Virus record (IMG/VR): IMGVR_UViG_3300009509_000033
Span: 1-55,205 of that record
Origin: a virus
Strand: one strand, 5' to 3'
DNA length: 55,205 nt
In this document: positions 1 through 8,108 of the stretch, piece by piece
Layout of the letters: each line of letters starts with the position of its first letter
Position numbering within the stretch: the first letter of the stretch is position 1
Translations under genes and position numbers: made by a program
Notes under the pieces: model-generated
Database searches by the model: none
What the model saw: the letters and a program-made list of their open reading frames with translations, nothing else
Told to the model about the DNA's origin: nothing

Positions 1-182
1 AGGAAGTCCATGATGTAGTCCCATCGGATCGAGTCGCTGACGGCCTCGAAGTTGAGCGAGTTCACCACCTCCTCTTTCTCGAACCAGCCGTGGTCGGATA
101 GGCGCTCTGAGCAGGCGTCGAGCACCGCCGTGTGAACGGGGCACCGCCTCGCCTTCTCCCTCCGAAGGTACCTGGCTCCCAT
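1..182 (-). CDS. Partial hypothetical protein, cut by window edge
   Basis: An open frame runs leftward from an ATG at 182 off the window edge, with at least 60 codons and no stop. It starts MGARYLRREKARRCPVH and continues with a mixed charged sequence. An AAAGGAGGAC Shine-Dalgarno lies about 10 nt before the ATG. The start is one base past the stop of the ParB-like gene, so the two form an operon. No family is recognised from the visible part. Confidence 0.6.
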   Translation of the reverse strand, partial: MGARYLRREKARRCPVHTAVLDACSERLSDHGWFEKEEVVNSLNFEAVSDSIRWDYIMDF

Positions 183-183
183 G

Positions 184-1221
184 TCAGCCGGTCCTCCTTT
201 CCTTCGCCTGCTCAACAAGCGAGATCACCTCAGCCTTCTTCGGCGTGAGGCGCTTCTGCCAGTTGGCCGTCCGCTGACCGAGTTGCTCCAACTCGAAGTC
301 GAGACGCCGGAGCACCTCGGCGTCCTCCGCCATGGTGATGTGCGGGAGAGCTTTCACCACCTCGGCCAGCTTCGTGGAGGTGGCATCGGACGAGAGCATC
401 TTCTCGATGCTGTCGGCCAGCGTCTTCCCGAACGTCTCGAACAGGAGCGTCTTCGGCGCCTTGGATGCCGCCGCAGCACGGTAGGTGTTGGCGTCCACCT
501 CCCCTCGAAGATCCTTCTGGGCGACCTCTCCGCGCCGGGCCTTGCGCGCCGTGACCTTCGCCCCTTGAGCGACCTTGCCCTTCACCGCCTCGACCTCTCG
601 CGGAGGACGGTTGCGGGCTCTCCCGGCCTTCTCGATCCGCTTCATGTGCGCGTTGGCCCGCTGGACGATCTCCTTCGCGGCCTTCACGCTGAGGCCCTCC
701 AGGTCGTCCATGTCGAGGTAGCCGCCCTGAAGGAGCGAGTAGGCCGCCGAGCACGCCTCTGCGGTGGCGTTCATGATGCTCTGAGCGGGACGTTTCCCAG
801 CCCTCTCGCGGTCCCAGCCAAGAAGCCGTGCAATTTCGACAGCATCGGGTGTGTGTTCCTTCGCGGAGGAACAAAACTCCACTGCCCCCTGCCAGGTGTT
901 GAGCATGACGAGGAAGTCGGTCGAGTAGTCCTCGCCGTTCTCCCGGCCCATGAGCTTCAACATCTCCTCGTCGGAGAGGTCTCGGATGATGACCGGAACC
1001 CGCTTCAGTCCCAGCCGACGGGCGGCTTCGAGTCGGTGGTGCCCGAACGCCAGCTCGAACCTCTTGCCGACCGCTCGGACGATGACACCCTCCCAGAAGC
1101 CGACATCCTCGATCGAACGCATGAGCATCTCCACTTTGCTCTCGATCCAAGGATAGGTGTCCAACTTACGATGCGGGTTGGGACCAACTTTGCTAATTTC
1201 CACGTTAGACAGTTGCGCCAT
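184..1221 (-). CDS. ParB/Sulfiredoxin-like nuclease-domain protein
   Basis: 345 residues. The N-terminal 90 residues carry the ParB/Srx fold signature, with FGHHRLEAARRLG near residues 60-72 followed by VPVIIRDLSDEEM. The rest is helical and Lys/Arg-rich. In chromosomes ParB binds DNA and hydrolyses CTP; phage relatives are often DNA-binding or nuclease proteins of unknown role, and no ParA partner is visible here. The start at 1221 is preferred over the upstream ATG at 1239 because GGAGGA sits 4-5 nt before it. It is transcribed divergently from the gene at 1328. A second ParB-like gene lies at 17855. Confidence 0.8.
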   Translation of the reverse strand: MAQLSNVEISKVGPNPHRKLDTYPWIESKVEMLMRSIEDVGFWEGVIVRAVGKRFELAFGHHRLEAARRLGLKRVPVIIRDLSDEEMLKLMGRENGEDYSTDFLVMLNTWQGAVEFCSSAKEHTPDAVEIARLLGWDRERAGKRPAQSIMNATAEACSAAYSLLQGGYLDMDDLEGLSVKAAKEIVQRANAHMKRIEKAGRARNRPPREVEAVKGKVAQGAKVTARKARRGEVAQKDLRGEVDANTYRAAAASKAPKTLLFETFGKTLADSIEKMLSSDATSTKLAEVVKALPHITMAEDAEVLRRLDFELEQLGQRTANWQKRLTPKKAEVISLVEQAKERRTG

Positions 1222-1267
1222 GTTTCCTCCAAATGTCATGAATGGAGCCTAACCCATGATCGACAGA

Positions 1268-1327
1268 AAACTCCACAAAATTCGACAGGTTATTGACTAT
1301 CCCCTCTCTATGTGGTACGACTAGGAT
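1268..1327. promoter_or_regulatory. Divergent promoter region with a rightward TTGACT/TACGAC promoter
   Basis: On the plus strand -35 TTGACT (1293-1298) and -10 TACGAC (1316-1321) are 17 bp apart. The predicted start point is about 1328, the A of the ATG of the next gene. The same -35 and spacer start (TTGACtATCCC) recurs before thyX at 26776. Leftward transcription of the ParB-like gene must also begin here, but no convincing leftward -35 was found. An AAACTC copy lies at 1268-1273. Confidence 0.6.
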
Positions 1328-1669
1328 ATGAGAGCACACCGTGGACTGAGCAAGGCGGATACCCTGCGACTGGCCGTGATCGAGCACTATGTCGAGACCG
1401 GCCAACGGCCCGATGGTCTGCACGTGACCGACGAGTGGATCGACGAGTCGATCAAGTTCCTGACCAAGGAGCTACGGCCTACGCTCGATGCTTGGGCCGA
1501 GATCGCTGACAGGGAAGAGAAGAGTTCCCTCGTCGCGCTCGAAGCCAGGAAGGTGCTCCGCATGTGGAAGCGGAAGCGGAGTGGGAAGCCAGTGGACCCC
1601 GAGAAGCTGGACGCTGCCTTCAACGCGCTCGACCTCGCTGTCGAGGCCGCCAAGACCTCCCCACAGTAG
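1328..1669 (+). CDS. Small hypothetical protein, probable leaderless start
   Basis: 113 residues, predicted mostly helical and rich in Lys, Arg, Asp and Glu (RKVLRMWKRKRSGK near residues 72-85). No family was recognised. There is no Shine-Dalgarno; the ATG coincides with the start point predicted from the TTGACT/TACGAC promoter, so the mRNA is probably leaderless. It stands alone, divergent from the ParB-like gene and followed by about 120 bp without a gene. Confidence 0.7.
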   Translation: MRAHRGLSKADTLRLAVIEHYVETGQRPDGLHVTDEWIDESIKFLTKELRPTLDAWAEIADREEKSSLVALEARKVLRMWKRKRSGKPVDPEKLDAAFNALDLAVEAAKTSPQ

Positions 1670-1755
1670 AAAGATCGGTGCTGTCATGGTAAGGTCTGCG
1701 ACCGTGGATAACGCCTTGCACACCGTTTCCTCACCTCACATCGCATAGACGCTGA

Positions 1756-1769
1756 CCCGGTGTGCCGGG
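1756..1769 (+). other. Small hairpin before the secreted-protein gene
   Basis: CCCGG, a TGTG loop and CCGGG form a 5-bp hairpin just upstream of the AGGAAGGAGG ribosome binding site of the gene at 1789. It could modulate translation or end transcription of the preceding gene, but no U-tract follows. The remainder of 1670-1788 shows nothing I can name. Confidence 0.3.
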
Positions 1770-1788
1770 CTCAGGAAGGAGGTAGCCG

Positions 1789-2856
1789 ATGGCTACGTGG
1801 AGTGGCATGTCGAGCAAACTCAGGGGGGCGGCAGTGATCGGAGCAATCCTGGTCACTGTTGCGGCCGGGGCGTCCGTGACCCCTTTCCTCGTCTCTTGCG
1901 AGGACACTGCGGAGGCTGGACAGAGCCCGGATGCTCGACGCGAGGCCGCCAAAGAGCGGAGGATGCGGGAGGCGGCCGAGTTCCGGGAGAGATGGGAGCA
2001 GCGAGAGCGCGAGAGCGAGGCCCGGTGGAAGCGGCTCGAAGAGGAGTCGGACCGGCAGAGAGCGGCTCTGGAGGAGGAGCTTGCCGCAACGCCCCAAAAG
2101 CATGTCCGCCGTGTTCGTCGGTTCCTGTGGGAGAGCCCTGCCGAGACGCGGGGGAAGATCTGGAATGTGCCCGTCGAGGAGAGCCACGACGCCCTTCTGA
2201 CGGCCTTGCTCCGAGTGTGCATCGCCGAGGCGGACGGGGACCCACAGGACTGCGCGGGCATCTGGCAGGTGGTCAAGAACAACCGCCGCCGGTCATGCGA
2301 CCGAGGGATGATCAGGCGCATCACGGAATGCGTGGAGGGCGAAGGCGAGACCTACATGTCAGCCCTCCGGAGACACCAGCGCCACGTGCTCGGGATGATC
2401 AAGGCCCGGAACAAGCGGGCGGTCTGGATCAGCAAACTCACCCCCGACTGTGAGATGCCAGAGGGCTACCCCGAGTCGGAGAACCACTGGGACTCCCACT
2501 ACGGCTCGAAGGTCTGTCCGCAAGCGGTGGCCGACGTGCGTCAGCTCATCGCCGGGAAGTTGCCGGAGTCGAGGCCAGGGCACCGCGTCCGATGGCTGCC
2601 AGGTCGCCCCGTCACCTGGGGAGGCCGCTGTGAGGCCAACGGAGGAGCCTGTGACGACCGTATCGCCTGCGCCCGAGGGCTCGCACGCATCCCGGGCACG
2701 GACACCCTGAACGCCTTCTGGTGCCGTCCTGGCGCGGCAGGCTGCCCGGATGACATCGACCCGATCTGCATTCAGATGGGGTACCCGAGCCGCCGAGTGA
2801 CAGAAACGGTCACTGCCGCAGAGCCCGAAGGATCTCCCTCCGACGAAAACTCTTGA
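1789..2856 (+). CDS. Secreted or membrane-anchored protein, possible cell-wall hydrolase
   Basis: 355 residues. A hydrophobic segment at about residues 13-32 (GAAVIGAILVTVAAGASVTP) and a following Cys at about 37 suggest a signal anchor or a lipoprotein-like export signal. Residues 45-105 form a charged coiled coil. From about 130 the pattern LLRVCIAEADGDPQD...VVKNNRR recalls SleB/CwlJ-type hydrolases, whose catalytic Glu lies in an AEA(R)GE motif, and several Cys in the C-terminal half suggest disulfides. A role in lysis or envelope penetration is inferred. An excellent AGGAAGGAGG site precedes the ATG. It could instead be an unrelated periplasmic protein. Confidence 0.7.
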   Translation: MATWSGMSSKLRGAAVIGAILVTVAAGASVTPFLVSCEDTAEAGQSPDARREAAKERRMREAAEFRERWEQRERESEARWKRLEEESDRQRAALEEELAATPQKHVRRVRRFLWESPAETRGKIWNVPVEESHDALLTALLRVCIAEADGDPQDCAGIWQVVKNNRRRSCDRGMIRRITECVEGEGETYMSALRRHQRHVLGMIKARNKRAVWISKLTPDCEMPEGYPESENHWDSHYGSKVCPQAVADVRQLIAGKLPESRPGHRVRWLPGRPVTWGGRCEANGGACDDRIACARGLARIPGTDTLNAFWCRPGAAGCPDDIDPICIQMGYPSRRVTETVTAAEPEGSPSDENS

Positions 2857-2881
2857 CCTCGCGCTTTCTGGCGGGCAGTAT
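2853..2881 (+). promoter_or_regulatory. Candidate promoter TTGACC - 17 - CAGTAT
   Basis: TTGACC (2853-2858) overlaps the stop of the preceding gene, and CAGTAT lies at 2876-2881 with a 17-bp spacer. It would transcribe the non-coding stretch ahead of the structured RNA. The -10 is weak. Confidence 0.4.
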
Positions 2882-2924
2882 CGTCAGGCTTTGGTTCGGT
2901 GGTGCCCACTGCTGGACCGAGGAT

Positions 2925-2954
2925 TTGGTCATGACGAGACAATTTCTATATGCT
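2925..2954 (+). promoter_or_regulatory. Promoter for the structured small RNA
   Basis: TTGGTC (2925-2930) and the overlapping -10 candidates TATATG (2947-2952, spacer 16) or TATGCT (2949-2954, spacer 18) lie in an AT-rich patch unusual for this genome. Initiation at about 2960 would begin a few bases before the first stem of the folded RNA at 2969. Confidence 0.5.
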
Positions 2955-2960
2955 ACAGTT

Positions 2961-3102
2961 TGTTTCTGCGCGAGCCCACTCGGAGTACGGGTTCGAGGAT
3001 TGGCGTAGGCGCTCAGTCGCCACGCCCAACAGGCGCACCTAGCGCCACGTCATGACCGTCCTCGTTCTCGTTGGGCCTCCGAGTGGGCTCGCGTTTCCTT
3101 TT
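2961..3102 (+). ncRNA. Candidate structured small RNA, multibranched, 17-bp closing stem
   Basis: Outer stem: CGCGAGCCCACTCGGAG at 2969-2985 pairs perfectly over 17 bp with 3077-3093. Inside it are ACGGG/CTCGT (2987-2991 with 3067-3071, one GU), a 2x2 T loop, and CGAGGA/TCCTCG (2994-2999 with 3059-3064). There are two hairpins: GGCGT-A-GGCG/CGCC-ACGCC (3002-3026) and GGCGC/GCGCC (3032-3046). TTTCCTTTT follows the outer stem, as in an intrinsic terminator. A promoter sits just upstream and the initiator gene begins 33 nt later. No open frame explains it. Roles could include a regulator or primer RNA for replication, a decoy RNA or a host-directed RNA; none is shown by sequence. Confidence 0.65.
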
Positions 3103-3134
3103 GAGCGCGGGCCACGTGAGAGGAAGGTGGTTCC

Positions 3135-4517
3135 GTGCGCGTGGGTCCTGAGCAATTCATCTACCGTGACTTCGCTTTCATCGACGCGATGATCCTGCCC
3201 GTGGTCGGGCCGAAGACGATCGCCATCTACGACGTCCTCCGTCGCTACATCTGGAGGGCTGCCGACCGAGGTGCGAAGAAGTCGCGGGACGCCTTCAAGA
3301 AGGGAAAGCTCTCAGCCTCCATCACCCGGAGCAAGTTGGCCGAGCTGTCCGGCGTCTCGGTCCGCACCGTCCAGCGACACCTCAACCGCCTCAAAGACAT
3401 CCGATGGGTGGAGTGGGAGTGCGGGAACGGGACCGGGGAAACGGTCGTCTACGAGCTGGGCTTCCGCACCCCGGACGGCGTGGAGGTGTTCTACGCCGAC
3501 GCCAGCGCTCGGAGGCTCTGGCTCGGGCTCGAAGAGTTGGCCGTGGAGCAGGGGGCCGAGCGCGTGAACGACCTTCCCTGCGACGTCCGTCTCGCTTTCG
3601 CCCGAGGATGGTTCGACCCGGAGGGGGGTGGTGACAAAAATGTCACCAGGGTGGTGTCACCAGTGTCACCAGGGGTGGTGACAGAAATGGCACCTAGTAA
3701 TAGAGAACCCTTCGGGGAGGGAATAGAGAAGTCCGAGGAATATGCTGGGCGCTCCGCGCCAGCACACACCCCCGGCCCGAAACACTGGGATGCTCCCGCC
3801 GGTCGAGAACGAAGAAGTCCTTCCAAAGACAAAGAACGAGACTCAGAAGGCGCGGAGATTGCTCTTGACATTGCTCTTGACTCCGGCGAGGATGAGGATA
3901 GGTTCGCGCGGGCTGCGGCGGCCGGTGCCGAGGGGAAGGCCAAGGCCGACCACCAGACCGAGGCCAACATCCGGAGAGCGACGCGACGCCTGAAGGAGAA
4001 GAGGACGGAGCAGGTGGAGCGAGTCCAACAGGACGAGCAGAGGGCCAAGAACCTGAAGGGGGGCACACGCTACACGCACGCGATACTTCGAGCAGCACGC
4101 GACGCCTGGGATGTCTACGTCGAGCTGATCAAGGGCGCTCACCCGGCGATGCCCGTCGTGAGGTGGAACGCCGAGGGCAACGCGAAGGCGCGCGGACAGA
4201 TGTGCCGTCTCGTCGACATGTACGGTGGCGAAGCGACGAAGCAAGCGATACGTTATATGGTAGGGAACTGGGACGCGATCAACGCCCGATTCTTCAAGAA
4301 GGGGCCAGGCAGCGTTCCAAACTTCGGGCTGCTCACGTCCATGCACGAGTCCTTGTTCCGGGAGTCGGCGTTGTGGAGAGAGCACCGAGAGGTCATGGAG
4401 GAGTGGGAGGCGTGGCAGAGCGAGCACGCGGACGACGACGAGACCCCTCCTTCAGAGTTGCAGGGGCGCTATGAGAACGCACGCACAGCGCTGGAGTCTC
4501 TTGGGCTCGGGGTCTGA
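3135..4517 (+). CDS. Replication initiator-like helix-turn-helix protein
   Basis: 460 residues from a GTG preceded by AGGAAGG. The N-terminal 100 residues include a winged-helix/HTH (KLAELSGVSVRTVQRHLNRL near 68-87), as in phage replisome organisers. Residues about 165-290 are a variable, charged linker whose DNA carries iteron-like repeats. The C-terminal 130 residues form a helical domain of the kind that recruits helicase loaders. It sits directly upstream of the DnaC-like loader and DnaB-like helicase, the order seen in lambda O-P and many phage replication modules. Initiator function is inferred from context and the HTH. Confidence 0.7.
   Translation: MRVGPEQFIYRDFAFIDAMILPVVGPKTIAIYDVLRRYIWRAADRGAKKSRDAFKKGKLSASITRSKLAELSGVSVRTVQRHLNRLKDIRWVEWECGNGTGETVVYELGFRTPDGVEVFYADASARRLWLGLEELAVEQGAERVNDLPCDVRLAFARGWFDPEGGGDKNVTRVVSPVSPGVVTEMAPSNREPFGEGIEKSEEYAGRSAPAHTPGPKHWDAPAGRERRSPSKDKERDSEGAEIALDIALDSGEDEDRFARAAAAGAEGKAKADHQTEANIRRATRRLKEKRTEQVERVQQDEQRAKNLKGGTRYTHAILRAARDAWDVYVELIKGAHPAMPVVRWNAEGNAKARGQMCRLVDMYGGEATKQAIRYMVGNWDAINARFFKKGPGSVPNFGLLTSMHESLFRESALWREHREVMEEWEAWQSEHADDDETPPSELQGRYENARTALESLGLGV
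3630..3694 (+). repeat. Iteron-like cluster of TGTCACC/GGTGACA heptamers
   Basis: Six heptamers lie in 65 bp: GGTGACA at 3630 and 3677, TGTCACC at 3641, 3655 and 3664, and TGGCACC (one mismatch) at 3688. Two pairs form palindromes with 4-nt A-rich spacers (3630-3647 and 3677-3694). The cluster is inside the initiator-like gene, in the linker-coding part, like the lambda iterons inside gene O. It is probably the binding site of this protein and a candidate replication origin. Confidence 0.55.
3858..3881 (+). repeat. Tandem 12-bp direct repeat
   Basis: ATTGCTCTTGAC occurs twice in direct succession, encoding IALDIALD in the linker of the initiator-like protein. It lies about 165 bp downstream of the heptamer cluster and is relatively AT-rich. 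It could be an origin element or a simple duplication. Confidence 0.5.
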
Positions 4518-4535
4518 CGATGCCCGGAGGCAAGC

Positions 4536-5144
4536 ATGACCAGCCCCGCGCCATTCAGACGCAAGCTCGGTCGTGTGGACTTGGAGCGGATGAACATCCC
4601 GGAAGACCTCTGGCTCGCCAAGATTCAGAGCGTCAGCGAGGACGTGCGCGAGAAGGTCGAGACCTACCTCCGGAACGTGAACGTGGCGGTGGCCAACGGA
4701 GCCGGGCTCGTCATCCACGGCTCGAAAGGTGTTGGCAAGACGGCCATCGCTGCCCTGATCGCGAAGGAGGCCAGGTCGAGAGGCCATACGGCGCTGTTCT
4801 GCCGCATCTGGGAGCTACGAGAGATGATCCGATCTCGCGTCCAGTTCGACGCCGACTCGTCGGTGGCGGAGCGGGCTCGGAGCGTGGATGTGCTTGTGCT
4901 GGACGACCTTCGAGCGGAGGATGCCGGAGAGAAGTTTTTCACCTTGTCAGAGATCAACGAGCTGGTCCGGTATCGGGCGTCACGACGTTGCGTCACGATC
5001 ATCACGACCAGGCTCGACAAGGGGGCGCTCACAGTGCCTCCGATGAACGTCCTGTTGGACGTCTTGCTCCTGTTCAAGGTGTCGGGTCCCGACCTGCACG
5101 ACGAGAAGAAGCGGGCACTGAAGGAAGCGGTCCTGGGGACCTGA
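4536..5144 (+). CDS. DnaC-like helicase loader, AAA+ ATPase
   Basis: 202 residues. Walker A is GSKGVGKT at 62-69 and Walker B is VLVLDD at 120-125, followed by TTR near 160, a sensor-1-like position. Size and motif order match DnaC/IstB-like ATPases that load the replicative helicase. It lies between the initiator-like gene and the DnaB-like helicase, with CGGAGG before the ATG at 4536. It should act in the cytoplasm at the phage origin. Some small AAA+ proteins of this type serve other roles, but the context favours a loader. Confidence 0.85.
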   Translation: MTSPAPFRRKLGRVDLERMNIPEDLWLAKIQSVSEDVREKVETYLRNVNVAVANGAGLVIHGSKGVGKTAIAALIAKEARSRGHTALFCRIWELREMIRSRVQFDADSSVAERARSVDVLVLDDLRAEDAGEKFFTLSEINELVRYRASRRCVTIITTRLDKGALTVPPMNVLLDVLLLFKVSGPDLHDEKKRALKEAVLGT

Positions 5145-5165
5145 TAGCGTAGGCGGGGGTAGGGC

Positions 5166-6551
5166 GTGGACCTCGACACCATCTTTGTCGCCAGTGTGCT
5201 GAAAGGCGGCCGTGAGGCCGTTCGGTTCGCCATCGAGCGCGGGGTCGATGAGGACTGCCTTGGCGGCAAGGGGCTCACGGCGTGGAAGTTCGTTCTCGAC
5301 TACCTGAAGCAGTACCACGACGTCCCTGACCCTGGCGTGGTCGAGGGGAAGACCAACGTCAAACTCCCGGACCCGGACAAGCAGCACCCGCCCGCGTTCT
5401 GGGTGGACGAGGTGCTCAACCGCCGACTCCACAACGCCATCGGCGACAAGTTGCTCGCCATCACGGCGCACTTCAAGGCACGCGACCCGCAGGCGGCCTT
5501 TCAGGAGTACGCGGACGGGCTCCATGACCTTCGGAAGCTGGGAGCTGGCGTAGCCAAGACGGTCAGCCTCTTCTCTCTCGGCCCGGAGTTCCTGGACTAC
5601 TACGACAAGATCAAGGCCGGCTATCGAGGCATCCTGACACCATGGCCGACGATCAACGAAGCGACTCTCGGCTTCTGGCCGGAGGACTTCGTGCTCTACG
5701 TCGCGCGCCTGGGAGTGGGCAAGACGTGGGCGCTTGCCATCCTCGCGAACCACGTGTGGACGGTCCAGAAGAAGCGCGTGCTGTTCGTCACGACGGAGAT
5801 GTCGCAGCTAGCGATCGTCCGTCGGTGGATCGCCATCCACTACAAGTACCCCTACAACGATCTTCGGAAGGGGATGCTGAGCGCGTTCGCCGAGCAGCGG
5901 ATGAGGGACGACCTCTCGGAGAAGGCGAAGGAGGAAGGGCTCTACCTCATCGGAGGAGATTTCGACTTCCGGATCGAGTCCATCGAAGGGGCCATCGAGG
6001 AGAGCGAGCCGGACGTCGTGTTCGTGGATGGGGCGTACCTGCTCAAGGTGAAAGGCGAGGGCCGGATCGAGAAGGCGGCCAACTCGTTCGACGAGTTGAA
6101 GCGGGTGGCCAAGCGCAACCACCTTCCTCTCGTAGCCTCGACCCAGTTCAACCGTGAGGTGAAGGGGAACAAACTCTCGACAGCCGGCCCGGAGAAGATC
6201 GCCCTGTCGGACGCCGCCGGGTGGAACGCGGACCTCATCTTCGGTCTCGTGCGGACCGACGACATGAAGCGCGACAAGCGCATGATCCAGCTACCCTTGA
6301 AGTTCCGAGAGGGGGAGGGGGACGAGATCGAGACGCACTGGGACTTCGATACCATGAATTTCGATGAGCTACCCAAGGGCGCTGCGGCGGCTACAGCGGG
6401 CGCTGGAGGCGCTGGAGGCGCTGGAGGGGGTCAGGGCGGTGGAGCTGGCTCTGGGGCCTCTGGAGGCGGCACAGCCCCCGACCCAGACCCCTACGGGACC
6501 GGGCTCCTGTTCGGCGATGACGACGACACGAAGGACCAGGTGCCATTCTGA
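5166..6551 (+). CDS. DnaB-like replicative helicase with SSB-type C-terminal tip
   Basis: 461 residues from a GTG. It has an N-terminal helical domain, then a RecA-fold motor with Walker A ARLGVGKTW at about 181-189, a TTEMSQ segment near 213-218, Walker B DVVFVDGAY near 283, and a STQFNRE sensor region. After the motor come a Gly/Ala-rich linker (tandem GGCGCTGGA codons near 6405) and an acidic tail ending DDDDTKDQVPF. The tail resembles the SSB tip and the acidic, Phe-ended tail of T7 gp4. It should unwind DNA at the fork after loading by the DnaC-like protein. The following gene overlaps as TGATG. Confidence 0.88.
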   Translation: MDLDTIFVASVLKGGREAVRFAIERGVDEDCLGGKGLTAWKFVLDYLKQYHDVPDPGVVEGKTNVKLPDPDKQHPPAFWVDEVLNRRLHNAIGDKLLAITAHFKARDPQAAFQEYADGLHDLRKLGAGVAKTVSLFSLGPEFLDYYDKIKAGYRGILTPWPTINEATLGFWPEDFVLYVARLGVGKTWALAILANHVWTVQKKRVLFVTTEMSQLAIVRRWIAIHYKYPYNDLRKGMLSAFAEQRMRDDLSEKAKEEGLYLIGGDFDFRIESIEGAIEESEPDVVFVDGAYLLKVKGEGRIEKAANSFDELKRVAKRNHLPLVASTQFNREVKGNKLSTAGPEKIALSDAAGWNADLIFGLVRTDDMKRDKRMIQLPLKFREGEGDEIETHWDFDTMNFDELPKGAAAATAGAGGAGGAGGGQGGGAGSGASGGGTAPDPDPYGTGLLFGDDDDTKDQVPF

Positions 6552-7012
6552 TGCCGGCGAAGCAGATGCCAGTCCTGGTCAAGCACTGCGCGCTCGCGAT
6601 CTATAAGAGCGGGTACTGCTCTGGGACCGAGGTCGAGAAGGTCCAACAGGCCCTCGACATCGCGGTGAGCCGGCTCGTTCAGTACGGGTTCCTGTGGAAG
6701 AACGCTGGGAAGGTCTCTCCGGAGAAGATCAAACTCCGGGCCAAGGGTCAGAAGGCCGAGTCTAGGCACCGTCGGGAGAAGGACGGGAGCGTGAAGACGA
6801 AGGAGTGGAACGCGCTCTACAAGCTGATCCAAGAGGAGGCCGAAGAGGACGAGGGTGCTGGGGCGACGTCCGAGGACGCCGAGCCCGAGACGATGGAGCC
6901 AGTGGAGAACAAGCCACTGCAACGACGGAGACGGCTCGCGAAGACAGCCCGCGCCTCAGCGCGTCGGAAGCCGAAGCGCGTGAAGAGGGCCAAGCGAGCG
7001 AAGCGACGGTGA
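6551..7012 (+). CDS. Hypothetical basic-tailed protein in the replication operon
   Basis: 153 residues. The first 75 residues look like a small helical or winged fold (VQQALDIAVSRLVQYGFLWK). The middle is acidic, and the last 35 residues are strongly basic (RRRRLAKTARASARRKPKR), which suggests nucleic-acid binding. Translation is coupled to the helicase through a TGATG overlap, and the primase follows after 4 nt. It may be a helicase/primase accessory factor; no family is recognised. Confidence 0.7.
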   Translation: MPAKQMPVLVKHCALAIYKSGYCSGTEVEKVQQALDIAVSRLVQYGFLWKNAGKVSPEKIKLRAKGQKAESRHRREKDGSVKTKEWNALYKLIQEEAEEDEGAGATSEDAEPETMEPVENKPLQRRRRLAKTARASARRKPKRVKRAKRAKRR

Positions 7013-7016
7013 GACG

Positions 7017-8108
7017 ATGGACGTTGGCGAGATACGACAGTTCCTCCACGCGCTAGGGTGCCAGAAGATTTCAGTAGGATCGAAGTGGGTGCGATCGACG
7101 TGCCCGATGGGGCACCTTCACGCGGGCGGGAAAGACAGGCAGCCCTCATTCGCCATCTGTATCGACCCCGGTGATGAGAGCAACTGCCGGTGCCAGGCGT
7201 GTGGCATCTACGGAGGGCTTCTTCAACTCGTGTGGCGCATCTCGGCAGACGGACGACGCCCACGCCCCGACCTGTTCGACTACCTCGTCGAGCACAATCA
7301 GATCAACGTGGAGAAGTTCAACCTGGACGAGCCGGAGCCGGCAGAGGACGACATCGAGGGACAGATACGGGCCGCGAGGAAGTACATCCCGGTTCCGAAG
7401 CGGGAGAGCAAGTTCGTCCACCCGGACGATGAGCCACAGGCCGAGGTGCCGGAGGATGTCCTACGGCAGATGATCTCCGACATGCCGGACTACGTGCGCG
7501 AGTACCTCACGCGGCGCTCGGACCCGCTCATGGGGGTCGACGGTCGCGGGCTCGAACCGCTCACGGTCACGGAGTGGGAACTCGGCTGGCACAAGGTCCA
7601 GCGGCGCGTCTGCATTCCCATCCGGGACGAGGACGGCAAACTCGTGGCGATCAGCGGCAGGGCCTTCGATGACAACGCCCGGCCGAAGTACCTGCACAGC
7701 CGGTTCAAGCGGGACCGAGTGCTGTTCGGCGAGCATCGCCACGACGCCAGCATCCGATCCGGGTTCCTCTTCGAGGGGTTCTTTCAGACGATCTACTCAT
7801 GGCAGTACGGCTACGCCAACGTCCTCGCGCGCATGGGTACGCATCTGAGCCGCCAGCAAGCCACGAAGCTAGTCCTCTGGTTCGATCATCTCACCATCGT
7901 TCCGGACGGAGACAAGGCCGGAAGGGAAGCGGCAGAGCGCGATAGGAGGACGCTCTCGGACCTCTCCTACGACTTCAAGACCGGGGAGGCTGGGACTGTC
8001 TCTCGCATCGAGCAGATCGACATCGCCGACATGCCCAACAAGATGGACGCGGACACGCTGAAACCCGATGTATTACGGGCTGTTCTCGGCCCGCAAAATA
8101 CCGCTTGA
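7017..8108 (+). CDS. DNA primase, CHC2-type zinc domain plus TOPRIM
   Basis: 363 residues. The N-terminus has a Cys/His cluster (CPMGH near 29-33, CRCQAC near 57-62), consistent with a primase zinc ribbon. TOPRIM signatures follow: FLFEGFF near 250-256 with the catalytic Glu, and VPDGDKAGREAA near 295-306 with the DxD. Gene position (loader, helicase, accessory gene, primase) fits. It should lay RNA primers for lagging-strand synthesis with the DnaB-like helicase. It is shorter than bacterial DnaG and has no C-terminal helicase domain, which is supplied in trans. Confidence 0.88.
   Translation: MDVGEIRQFLHALGCQKISVGSKWVRSTCPMGHLHAGGKDRQPSFAICIDPGDESNCRCQACGIYGGLLQLVWRISADGRRPRPDLFDYLVEHNQINVEKFNLDEPEPAEDDIEGQIRAARKYIPVPKRESKFVHPDDEPQAEVPEDVLRQMISDMPDYVREYLTRRSDPLMGVDGRGLEPLTVTEWELGWHKVQRRVCIPIRDEDGKLVAISGRAFDDNARPKYLHSRFKRDRVLFGEHRHDASIRSGFLFEGFFQTIYSWQYGYANVLARMGTHLSRQQATKLVLWFDHLTIVPDGDKAGREAAERDRRTLSDLSYDFKTGEAGTVSRIEQIDIADMPNKMDADTLKPDVLRAVLGPQNTA

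Noticed and set aside
181-1296. Long rightward open frame opposite the ParB-like gene
   Set aside because: It is the antisense of a gene with a clear ParB motif and good ribosome binding site; high GC at third codon positions creates such mirror frames.
6395-6440. Tandem GGCGCTGGA repeat as a minisatellite or regulatory repeat
   Set aside because: It encodes the Gly/Ala linker before the helicase tip; an ordinary low-complexity coding repeat.
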